A stretch of 49,397 bases of DNA from the NCBI GenBank assembly GCA_030054095.1, contig JASGCO010000032.1, positions 1-49,397 of the forward strand, read 5' to 3'. The notes beneath the pieces are model-generated. The model did not search any database. It saw nothing but the letters and a program-made list of their open reading frames with translations, and was not told where the DNA came from. The stretch comes from Sediminibacterium sp. (GTDB lineage Bacteria; Bacteroidota; Bacteroidia; B-17B0; Aurantibacillaceae). Below, one piece after another: positions 1-8,100 of the stretch. How positions within the stretch are numbered: the stretch's first letter is position 1; each line of letters starts with the position of its first letter. The position numbers and the translations under genes are program-made.

Positions 1-489
1 AAGTTTGCTCTGGAAATGAGTACTATGGGAATTTTTAATACGAGTATCATCGGAAACTTACAAACCAAAAAACTGGTTCAAACCATAAAATTTATGGAAA
101 TTAAACAAGCTTGTATCGAAGATGAAAATGATATTAAAGCTGAAAATGATCTGTATAAATTAAATATTGTAGAAACGCCCGAAACAAAAACTATTGCTGG
201 CTACAAATGCTACAAACTGAATGTTAACCGTGTCGATTCACCGGAAATCAAATTCGATGCCTACTATACGAAAGACATTAAATTACCAGAAAACAGTAAC
301 GCGTTAACGCCTTATGCCAGCGTAAAAGGCGTATTGATGGATTACAGACTAAAAAAAATGGGGCTTGAAATGCATTTTGTCGCTAAAAAAGTGAAATTTC
401 AGGAAATTCCCGATAACACGTTTGAAATTCCCGCTTATATGAAAATAGTCAGCAAAGAGGAAATGCAAGCCTTTTTTGCCAACCTTTAA
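1..489 (+). CDS. DUF4412-like exported protein, C-terminal part (5' truncated by window)
   Basis: The reading frame is open from base 1 (first codons read KFALEM), so the ATG at 16 is probably internal and the true start lies upstream of the window. The visible 163 residues have no recognisable catalytic motif. A TKTIAGYKCYKLNV segment about 60 residues from the window edge closely matches the KKTIAGYECTKVLV segment of the next gene, and this AGYxCxK pattern followed by a short strand and a (Y)TKDIKLP-type segment is typical of DUF4412/GLPGLI-like Bacteroidota proteins, which are usually secreted and of unknown function. The two neighbours are therefore likely tandem paralogs. Family assignment is by pattern memory; function unknown. 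Confidence 0.6.
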   Translation, partial: KFALEMSTMGIFNTSIIGNLQTKKLVQTIKFMEIKQACIEDENDIKAENDLYKLNIVETPETKTIAGYKCYKLNVNRVDSPEIKFDAYYTKDIKLPENSNALTPYASVKGVLMDYRLKKMGLEMHFVAKKVKFQEIPDNTFEIPAYMKIVSKEEMQAFFANL

Positions 490-551
490 GTGGCACTAAA
501 CCGCTGTTTATGTTAGATAAACGCCGATTATGTAATTAAAGAAAATTAACA

Positions 552-580
552 TTGTGCGTTGGTAAATGGCACTACCTTTG
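552..580 (+). promoter_or_regulatory. Bacteroidota-type promoter for the DUF4412 gene
   Basis: A perfect TAnnTTTG -7 box (TACCTTTG, 573-580) is preceded by TTG at 552-554 with an 18-base spacer, close to the 19-base spacing of the Bacteroidota consensus. Transcription would start near 587, giving a leader of about 13-20 bases before the ATG at 600 or 606. The second DUF4412 gene therefore probably has its own promoter even though its paralog lies just upstream. Confidence 0.6.
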
Positions 581-599
581 AAATGTATTGTACAAATAA

Positions 600-1304
600 A
601 TGAATATGAAAAAAATAGTTTTACTGGCCGCATTTGCCGGTTTGGGTGTAGCTGCCATGGCGCAGGACTGCATAACAATTAAAATGATGAACAAAGTAGA
701 TGGATTACCTGCCGAATATGCAGCGATGGGTGAAACAGAAACCGTTGTTTATATAAAAGGCGAAAAATCAAAAACCGAAATTTCCAGCATGATGATGTCC
801 ATGACTATGCTGAATGACGGGGAAAAAACCACCACCATTCAGGAAGCTATGGGAAACAAAATGGGTTGGGTAATGACGAAAGCCGAAGCCGAAGAAGCAT
901 CAAAAACAGACGCCACTAATCCCAATAAGCCAAAAGTGGAATACACTACTGAAAAGAAAACAATTGCCGGATACGAATGCACCAAAGTTTTGGTAACAAC
1001 CACCGGAAAAGACAAACAACAAAACACTGCTACTGTGTGGGTAACAGATAAAATAAAAAATCCAAACTCCGGTAAAAAAACAGGGCGAATGATGGGGCCT
1101 GACTTAACAGGTGTAAATGGTTTCCCATTGGAAACGAGTTTTAAACAAAATCAGGGGGGAATGGACATTACAGTAACTTCTATAGCTACAGAAGTAAAAA
1201 CGGATAAAATTGACGACAGCACTTTTACCATTGATACCAATGGATACAAAATGATGACGTATAAAGAAATGAAAGAACAAATAAAAGCGCAAAGCGGCAA
1301 ATAG
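600..1304 (+). CDS. DUF4412 domain-containing exported protein
   Basis: 234 residues. An N-terminal signal peptide is clear (MKKIVLLAAFAGLGVAAMAQ, likely cleaved after AMA), so the protein goes to the periplasm or beyond. The mature part is rich in Met, Thr and Lys, with a methionine-dense segment (residues about 60-72), the AGYECTK motif near residue 124, and a WVTDKIKNPN segment. This order (Met-rich stretch, AGYxC, threonine-rich strand, (Y/W)xTD) is what I associate with DUF4412, a Bacteroidota family of unknown function. Two ATG codons (600 and 606) are possible; the signal peptide works with either. It follows a paralog by 110 bases, has its own good promoter, and ends in a strong hairpin terminator. 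Function is unknown. Confidence 0.75.
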   Translation: MNMKKIVLLAAFAGLGVAAMAQDCITIKMMNKVDGLPAEYAAMGETETVVYIKGEKSKTEISSMMMSMTMLNDGEKTTTIQEAMGNKMGWVMTKAEAEEASKTDATNPNKPKVEYTTEKKTIAGYECTKVLVTTTGKDKQQNTATVWVTDKIKNPNSGKKTGRMMGPDLTGVNGFPLETSFKQNQGGMDITVTSIATEVKTDKIDDSTFTIDTNGYKMMTYKEMKEQIKAQSGK

Positions 1305-1320
1305 TTTTTAATACTTTCGA

Positions 1321-1354
1321 AAAAAGGCTACTCTAAGGGTAGCCTTTTTATTTT
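1321..1354 (+). terminator. Rho-independent terminator after the DUF4412 pair
   Basis: Perfect 11-bp inverted repeat AAAAAGGCTAC (1321-1331) / GTAGCCTTTTT (1339-1349) with a 7-base loop, followed by more T. Because the arms are A-rich on one side and T-rich on the other, it should work in both directions and may also stop transcripts arriving from the minus-strand operon that ends at 1558. Confidence 0.85.
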
Positions 1355-1557
1355 AATAAACCTGGGAGATCGCTTCCCTTATAAAAAATGCCGTCGTAAT
1401 CTGACACAGTACGAAACCTCCTTACTATCGTTAATAAACGGATGCTATTAAATTGCTTCTTGTTTACCTGACCATAAACACGCGCTAACCCACCCACTTT
1501 CTGCAGTATCTGCTCTACCCCCACACCACCTGAAATTTCAAATCCGGAAAACCAAAA

Positions 1558-2730
1558 TTATTTCAGTCCTTTTGCTAATTCAATACACACAGGAACCTCT
1601 GCGGGCATTACATCGTTACTATTCGCCGGATTCCGCTTCCTTGCCAGTTTAACAATCACCATATTGTCTTCTGGTAAACAGATCATAAACTGTCCCAGAA
1701 TGCCTCTGGCGTAAAACAATTTTTGTCCTTTGTATTCGCAAAGCCACATTCCCGTTCCATAACGGGTTTGAATGTTTCCATCAGCATCCATTGCACCATT
1801 GGGTCGAATGCTCTTTTCGATGTACGCCGTATCAATTAACTGTTTACCTTTCCAATTGCCCTTTTTAAGATAGAGCATTCCCAATCTTGCAAAATCGCGG
1901 GCGTTACTATTTAGACAACAGAAGCCTTTTTCCTGCCCCCCATCCCGATCCAGGCTCCACCAGGCATCTTGTTCACAGCCCAGCGGCGACCAAAGCGCCT
2001 TACTGCAATAATCTGAAAGGGGCTGATTTACCGCCACACTGATGCATTTTCCCGGCAAAGCGGTATTACCGCTCAAATAATTAAAATAGGTTCCTGGTTC
2101 TGTTTTTAATGGGGTTCGCACAGATGCTTTTACAACATCAGTACCATAGTATCCCTCTGCCGGATAACCGAAAGGGCTTACATAACTCTCATTAAAATCA
2201 ATCCCGCTGGACATAGTTGCCAGATGTTGCAGGCTAACTTTTTCTCCTACAGTCCTATCTTCAAAATCAATAAACTTTCCAATCTTAATACTGTCTGAAA
2301 CTATATATCCTTCCTTTAAGGCACAGCCTAGCAAAGCACAAACATAGGTTTTAGCCATACTGAATGAATTGGTGTGACTTGTATCGCTGAAACCATCCCA
2401 ATACGACTCGTACAATAAACTGTCATTTTTAATTACTACAAACGCATGCATGTCAAAAGCCAGCAATTGTTTTAAAAGAGCTGTATCAGGTGCAAACACA
2501 TTATAATATTTATGATAAGGCCACGCCTGAGGGGAACTCGCCTTTATGCGCCGATTCGGGAAAATGGCATATTCTGTAGCGCTCGGTCCACTACGTCCTT
2601 TGAAATAGGTGTGCCAAAGACCTTTGTACAAATAAAATCGCCCGGTTAACAGAATAATAAGATTACTTAGAACTATCAGGCCTACCAGAAGAATAAGCAG
2701 AAACTTTATTCCTTTTTTCAGAAACTTCAC
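1558..2730 (-). CDS. membrane-anchored serine hydrolase, beta-lactamase/esterase fold (PF00144-like)
   Basis: 390 residues. An N-terminal hydrophobic segment (about residues 9-30) anchors the protein with its catalytic domain outside the cytoplasm. The class C beta-lactamase/DD-peptidase/6-aminohexanoate-dimer-hydrolase signature is visible: SMAK at 124-127 (nucleophile Ser124, general base Lys127) inside SFSMAKTYV, LQHLATMSSGI at about 168-178, and a YLSGN motif with Tyr218 after PGTYFN. The combination fits the esterase/EstB-NylB branch better than a true beta-lactamase. The substrate cannot be told. It starts 6 bases after lipB, so it is most likely the last gene of the isomerase-lipB transcript. 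The frame stays open for 66 codons past the TAA, noted separately. Confidence 0.85.
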   Translation of the reverse strand: MKFLKKGIKFLLILLVGLIVLSNLIILLTGRFYLYKGLWHTYFKGRSGPSATEYAIFPNRRIKASSPQAWPYHKYYNVFAPDTALLKQLLAFDMHAFVVIKNDSLLYESYWDGFSDTSHTNSFSMAKTYVCALLGCALKEGYIVSDSIKIGKFIDFEDRTVGEKVSLQHLATMSSGIDFNESYVSPFGYPAEGYYGTDVVKASVRTPLKTEPGTYFNYLSGNTALPGKCISVAVNQPLSDYCSKALWSPLGCEQDAWWSLDRDGGQEKGFCCLNSNARDFARLGMLYLKKGNWKGKQLIDTAYIEKSIRPNGAMDADGNIQTRYGTGMWLCEYKGQKLFYARGILGQFMICLPEDNMVIVKLARKRNPANSNDVMPAEVPVCIELAKGLK

Positions 2731-2736
2731 TGTTAC

Positions 2737-3444
2737 TTATACTAAGGTAGCGTCGAATAAGTTACAGAAATGCCGCTTTATTTTCTTCTTTACCTCCTTC
2801 ATATCCACTTTGTAACCTAACTCTTTATGAAGACTCGTAACCGCTTTGTCAGAAATTCCGCATGGAACAATATTATTAAAATAATCAAGATCCGCATTAA
2901 CATTAAATGCCCATCCATGCATGGTTACCCAACGACTGCAACGCACTCCCATGGCACATATTTTTCTGGCCTTTGCCGGATCATCCGCATCCAGCCACAC
3001 GCCGGTTTCACCGGCACTTCGTCCGGCGGTAATACCATACTCTGCCAAAACACCGATAACTGTTTCCTCGAGTAACCGTAAATACTTATGAATATCCGTA
3101 AAAAAATGATCAAGATCCAAAATGGGATACCCTACCAGTTGGCCTGGTCCATGATACGTGATATCACCTCCCCGATTAATTTTATAGTACGTTGCTCCCC
3201 TTGCCACTAACTGCTCGTTGCTGATAAGCAGATGTTCTTCCTTTCCGCTTTTCCCCAGAGTATAAACATGCGGATGTTCTACAAAAAGTAAATAATTTTG
3301 AGTCAACTCGGTTTCTTCAGGGTGGTTGCGGCGTTGTATCTTCCTGTTAATGGTTTTTTGAAACAAGGTTTCCTGATAATCCCAGCATTCCTTGTAATCC
3401 ATCACCCCTAAATCCTCAAAATGTATTTGCCGGTTTTGTATCAT
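2737..3444 (-). CDS. lipB: octanoyl-[acyl-carrier-protein]:protein N-octanoyltransferase LipB
   Basis: 235 residues, the usual length. LipB moves the octanoyl group from ACP to the lipoyl domains of 2-oxoacid dehydrogenases and the glycine cleavage H protein, the first step of endogenous lipoate synthesis in the cytoplasm. Family motifs are present in order: EHPHVYTLGKSG (56-67), RGGDITYHGPGQ (91-102), the KICAMGVR segment with catalytic Lys161, HGWAFNVN (176-183) and PCGISDKAVTSL with the acyl-accepting Cys195. Its ATG overlaps the stop of the upstream isomerase gene by four bases (ATGA), so the two are translationally coupled. lipA is not in the window. Confidence 0.95.
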   Translation of the reverse strand: MIQNRQIHFEDLGVMDYKECWDYQETLFQKTINRKIQRRNHPEETELTQNYLLFVEHPHVYTLGKSGKEEHLLISNEQLVARGATYYKINRGGDITYHGPGQLVGYPILDLDHFFTDIHKYLRLLEETVIGVLAEYGITAGRSAGETGVWLDADDPAKARKICAMGVRCSRWVTMHGWAFNVNADLDYFNNIVPCGISDKAVTSLHKELGYKVDMKEVKKKIKRHFCNLFDATLV

Positions 3445-4424
3445 TCAAACCTTGCCAATTCATTTTTTAAGTGATTGATAACATTTACTTCTACCGCGTC
3501 AATACCTCTTAAATCCGCTATATCTACACTAATCCAATCACCTAGATGAACCAAATACAAAAATTGTTCGGTCAGGTTACGCCCCTTTGCTACAACATCC
3601 ACAATATCGGCAGCATATTTTGAAAAAACAGGCCGGCATATTTCATAACGCTTCTGTGTTCTTTTATTTGTAAATGTTGTCTGAAAAGAAACAACGACTT
3701 TATCAGGATGCGGCTCTGTCCATCCAACAAGTTCATTATGGTTCATTTCAGGGAAAATGTGGTGCCAGCAGAGCATTTTACTGTTTTCGTTGATTTGCTG
3801 ACGAAAACGAACAATGACCCCTTCGCAATTACCAATGGCATACAACACAGGAATTTTATTCACTAAGCGGGCCGCAATTGCTTTTGACAAAGACTGGATA
3901 GGCTCTGCCTCCGATAATAAAAACTGAGCTGCCAGTTTTATTTCTTCCAGATATGAAGATGGAATAAGCTGACGGAACACCATTACCCTGATCAGTTGCA
4001 CCAGAGAATAGCCCAGGCATGACCGTGGAGGCATACCCCCCGGGATTACGATACAATCCAATCCATGCGCTTTGGCCATTTCCATTACCTTTCCGCCACT
4101 GGTAATGCAAACCACCTGAGCACCAGCCTCTAAGGCTTGTTCCATTGCGGTTACAGTTTCTTCGGTATTTCCCGAATAAGAAGACACCAATACCAATGTT
4201 TGCGAATTAATCCAACCAGGAAGAGAATAGTCTTTATTCACCAATACAGGCACTTTACTTTTTTCTCCTACAAGCTCCGAAAGTATGGTGCCGCCAATAC
4301 CAGACCCACCTAATCCCGTAATTATAACAGAACTACAAGGATCTGAACCTTTAATAACGGATTGTTCCGCTATTTCAAGAGCGTGTTCCAGTTGTTGCGG
4401 GAATTTTTTGACTAAATCTCTCAT
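3441..4424 (-). CDS. SIS-domain bifunctional phosphoglucose/phosphomannose isomerase
   Basis: 327 residues. Two SIS (sugar isomerase) halves are visible: the first has GLGGSGIGGT (37-46) and SSYSGNTEET (81-90), with CITSGG following, and the C-terminal half holds PEMNHNELVGW (225-235), the conserved segment of the bact-PGI C-terminal family with the likely active-site Glu231. The GGMPPRSCLGYSL segment (129-141) is also characteristic. Such enzymes interconvert glucose-6-phosphate or mannose-6-phosphate with fructose-6-phosphate in the cytoplasm. Length and motif order match the archaeal/Bacteroidota bifunctional form, not classical Pgi. Its stop overlaps the lipB start. Whether both substrates are used cannot be told from sequence. 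Confidence 0.88.
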   Translation of the reverse strand: MRDLVKKFPQQLEHALEIAEQSVIKGSDPCSSVIITGLGGSGIGGTILSELVGEKSKVPVLVNKDYSLPGWINSQTLVLVSSYSGNTEETVTAMEQALEAGAQVVCITSGGKVMEMAKAHGLDCIVIPGGMPPRSCLGYSLVQLIRVMVFRQLIPSSYLEEIKLAAQFLLSEAEPIQSLSKAIAARLVNKIPVLYAIGNCEGVIVRFRQQINENSKMLCWHHIFPEMNHNELVGWTEPHPDKVVVSFQTTFTNKRTQKRYEICRPVFSKYAADIVDVVAKGRNLTEQFLYLVHLGDWISVDIADLRGIDAVEVNVINHLKNELARFE

Positions 4425-4494
4425 AAAAACGAATAGTAAAAATAGGAATAGCCCCTGATATTCGCTAATATAATTCTAACATTTTTATAAGGTT

Positions 4495-5070
4495 TTATAA
4501 CTGTCCATTGTCAATTAAAATCTTGGCTTTTAAAATTGCCGCTACACTTATAGCATCGGTAATAACCCCGTTATTCACCATCTCATACGCTTCCGTAAAC
4601 GGCAATTTACGAACCGTTAAGTCTTCACTCTCTTCAGGGTGAGATTCGCCAAAACTTAAATTACGGGCCACAAATACATGCGCTACTTCGTCGGTTGCAG
4701 AATTACTAAGGCTTAGCTGACATAGCGGCAGCCATTCCCCCGCTTCAATACCAGTTTCTTCCTTTAACTCACGGCGGGCACTTTCGAGTGGATCTGTTCC
4801 TATAGGCCCTCCTCCTTCAGGGATTTCCCAATGGTAAGCATTTAAAGGATACCGCCACTGCCCTACCAACCAGGTATTATATTCTTCATCCAATGGCAAA
4901 ATACCAATGGCCAGATTATGAAAATTGACCACTCCATAAAGCCCGGGCTTACCAGCAGGATTCAGAACATCATGCTTAACTACTTTTATCCAGGGGGTTT
5001 CAAACTTCACCTCACTACTAAGTGTGGTCCAAGGGTTCTTATATGCCATCTCGCTCTTCTTATATGCCAT
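4495..5070 (-). CDS. Nudix hydrolase, ADP-ribose pyrophosphatase-like
   Basis: 191 residues from the ATG at 5070. The Nudix box lies at about 87-108, with RELKEETGI carrying the metal-binding glutamates (Glu101, Glu104, Glu105); the first Glu of the GX5E part is replaced by Thr92. Upstream WRYPLNAYHWEIPEGG is typical of the ADP-ribose/nucleoside-diphosphate-sugar branch. The enzyme probably hydrolyses a nucleotide-sugar type pyrophosphate in the cytoplasm. The start is ambiguous: an exact 21-base tandem duplication at the 5' end creates ATGs at 5070 and 5049, and an in-frame TTG lies at 5079. A -7-like box at 5096-5103 would put the transcript start about 20 bases before 5070, so I chose that ATG. 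It sits 70 bases upstream of the isomerase gene, probably in the same transcript. Confidence 0.85.
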   Translation of the reverse strand: MAYKKSEMAYKNPWTTLSSEVKFETPWIKVVKHDVLNPAGKPGLYGVVNFHNLAIGILPLDEEYNTWLVGQWRYPLNAYHWEIPEGGGPIGTDPLESARRELKEETGIEAGEWLPLCQLSLSNSATDEVAHVFVARNLSFGESHPEESEDLTVRKLPFTEAYEMVNNGVITDAISVAAILKAKILIDNGQL

Positions 5071-5077
5071 CTCGCTC
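5036..5077. repeat. exact 21-bp tandem duplication over the Nudix start codon
   Basis: Two perfect copies of a 21-base unit (5036-5056 and 5057-5077) lie head to tail. In protein terms they repeat a seven-residue unit (SEMAYKK / SEMAYKN), so the length is a multiple of three and the frame is kept. Each copy carries its own ATG, giving the gene two spaced start sites. Confidence 0.95.
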
Positions 5078-5095
5078 AAAGTATAGATTTAGCGC

Positions 5096-5103
5096 CAAAA
5101 TTA
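5096..5103 (-). promoter_or_regulatory. possible -7 box for the Nudix-isomerase-lipB operon
   Basis: On the minus strand the bases read TAATTTTG, a match to TAnnTTTG, 25 bases before the ATG at 5070. No TTG stands at the right -33 distance (the nearest is 13 bases away), so support is only partial. The box sits in the loop of a small inverted repeat (AGCGC ... GCGCT, about 5091-5108). Confidence 0.35.
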
Positions 5104-5197
5104 AGCGCTTTTATAACAAAGGAAATGTTAATTATATGGTTTTTATTGTGTATCTTGGAAACTTAATTACTCTATTTTCGTAAGAGCTTATAAGTTT

Positions 5198-8100
5198 ATG
5201 CATCAAGGGGTTAAAAGATTTACACTTTTATTGTTTTTTCTATTTTCAGGTATCCTTTTTTTTAAAGGACAAACATTATATTGGATAGGTGGTTCAGGGA
5301 ATTTTAACGATCCGGCTCATTGGAGTTATACATCGGGGGGTAAGGCTGCCAATATAATACCAGGGGAACAGAACGATGTTGTGTTTGATAATAACAGCGG
5401 CACCAGTGAGTGCATTGTTCAACTGGTTGGAAGTAATACGGTTAAGTCCTTCTATACGCAAAATACAGATCTTAAACTTTATTTTACAGGAGCTTCAGAA
5501 AGCTACTTATACCTTAAAGGCAGTTTTAAACTGAGTGATCTTTCGTATTATGTTGCTAATACCAACTTTGTGTTTGATGGCAACACTATTCAAGACAATG
5601 AACTGACTCTTGGACTTAAATCCATTGATGCTAACGTAACCATACGTTCCGGTCGCTATAAAATAAACAGCCTTGTATTGACGGACGCAAAAACCTTACG
5701 CCTCGAAAATGGCATCTTTGATCTTGAATATGCTAATATCACTTCCGGTCATCTTAAAGTTCTGAATAATGCAACCTTAAAATGTAAACTCACTACACTA
5801 ATGTGCAGAAATAGCACCAATATTGATAATTCTGTACAATTAAATTCCCAGCGTTCGTTTCTGATCGGAAAAACAACTTCTTCTTCCGCCTTTTCTGTTC
5901 CTTCCGCTTTTAATCAGGCTGCTGGAATGAAGCTTATAAACGCGTCGGCTTTATCTGTTTGCGCTTTTTCACTTAGCACGGTTCCATCCTGTTCGGGGGC
6001 CTGTACCGGCGTTTTAACCCTAAGTCTGGATCCCACCTGCGTAAATGGTCCTTACGAGGTCATTTCCACAAATGGCGCTTGTCCCTTTCCGGATAATATC
6101 AGTGCCACTAATATTCCTTCTGTTTATACCTCAACCGGGAACTGTAATTGCCCTTCGGCCACCTATAATATTAACGTTTTTGATGGTATTGGTAATCCTG
6201 TTCCGTTTGGCGGCCCTATTGGGGGGAACCAGGTAAATTTTACACCTCCAAGTTTCTTGTTCATTCTTACCTCTTATACGGTACCTACCTGTCCGGGGCA
6301 ATGTGATGGAAGATTCAGAGCTACTATTTCGGGCGGGACGCCACCCTATACCGTTACACCTAATCCAACCACAATCCCTTCTTTTACGGTTGGAGCCACT
6401 GGTACCTTTACCATTAATAACATCTGTGCAAATACCTACTCATTTAATATAACTGATGCAAATGGTTGTTCAGGTGTTGTTACACGTACGTTTACACAAC
6501 CACCTGCCTTACTAACGAATTCCGTAATTGCCAATCCGAATTGTAATGGAATTTGTAATGGCTCTATCAGCATTAGCCCTACCGGTGGTAACACAGCAAC
6601 TCCTACCAGTTATACCGTTAGTTTTAATCCTGGGCCTACCTTCTCTCTGGCAACAGGAGGAACCGCTTCACTGACTGGATTATGTCCCGGCCCCATTTCA
6701 GCAACAGTAACCGACGTTAAAGGTTGTACTGTAACCGCTAACACCACATTGGTTCAACCGCCAGCTATTACACTGACTCCTTCTTCAGCTAGCATTAATT
6801 GTAATGGTGCTTGTACTGGATCAGCGGGCATTACTGCATCGGGCGGAACTACCGTTTCCGGTTTTCCCTCAGGCTATACTTATACCTGGAGTCCTGCTGC
6901 CGGAAATACGCCTTCGCTGAGTGGTTTATGTGCCGGGCTTTACACAATTACGGTAGCCGACAATGTTAACTGTACGCGAACTCAAACTTTTAATATTCAG
7001 CAACCGCCGGCCATCTCACTTACCCCTACATTTACCAATATTACCTGTAATGGTCTGTGTAACGGCGTCATCAGTTCTGTTGCATCAGGAGGTAGTGGCA
7101 GCCTTAATTTCGCATTAATTGGCCCTGCACCCTCTACAGCTACTATTTCTACGGCAGCAACCGTTTCCGGACTTTGTCCGGGCACCTATTCTGTTGTAGT
7201 TAGTGATATAAACGCCTGTAGAGTCACTTCTGTTATTACTTTATCACAGCCCCCTGCACTCAGCATAACGGCAACCCCCACTAATGTCAATTGTTTTGGA
7301 AGCTGTAACGGAGCTGCTTCAGCTTCTGTAAGCGGAGGAACGGGGCCAATTCCCGCATCCAACTACACATGGACTTCTCCGGTTCAAACTGGAACACTAA
7401 TTACTAATTTATGTAGTGGCAGCTATACGGTGAATGTTCAGGATTTAAACGCCTGCCCGGTCAGCACAGTTGTAACCATTACTCAGCCAACTTCTATTAC
7501 CATCACCTCCAATGTTGGAAATTTAACCTGTAACAGTGCATGTAACGGTTCTATAAACGCAAGTGCTGTTGGTGGCTCACCAGGTTATACCTTTCAACTT
7601 GTTACATCCTCTTCAACCATTTCTACTCCGCCGCCCTATACCAATTTATGCGCGGGCAGTTATACCATACGGGTAACAGATGCTATAGGTTGTGTTCAAA
7701 CCCAAACCGTAAGCATTACCCAACCTGCGCCAATTGTTCCTTCAATTACCACAACTTCTGTTACCTGTTTCGGAAGTTGTAACGGAACAGCAAGTGGTAC
7801 CGTGAGTGGCGGAACACCAGCTTATACTTTTACATGGACGACCCCAACGGGAACACTTGCTGGTGCAAACATCACAAACCTGTGTTCAGGCAATTATACC
7901 TTTAATGCTTCGGACGCTAATGGCTGTTCTACAAGTTCAGTTGTAACCGTAAATACTCCACCTCAGATTACGGCCAGCTTAAACATTGTAAATCCTACAT
8001 GTCCGGGACTTGCCAATGGATCCATCAGTTTTACACTTGGCGGCGGTGTGCCTGCCTACACATTCACCTGGTCGTCTGGGTCAGGCAACCCAAATAGCAA

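Noticed and set aside
1355..1557. Search for a tRNA or small RNA in this convergent gap
   Set aside because: No cloverleaf or conserved RNA motif was found; only the open extension described above is seen.
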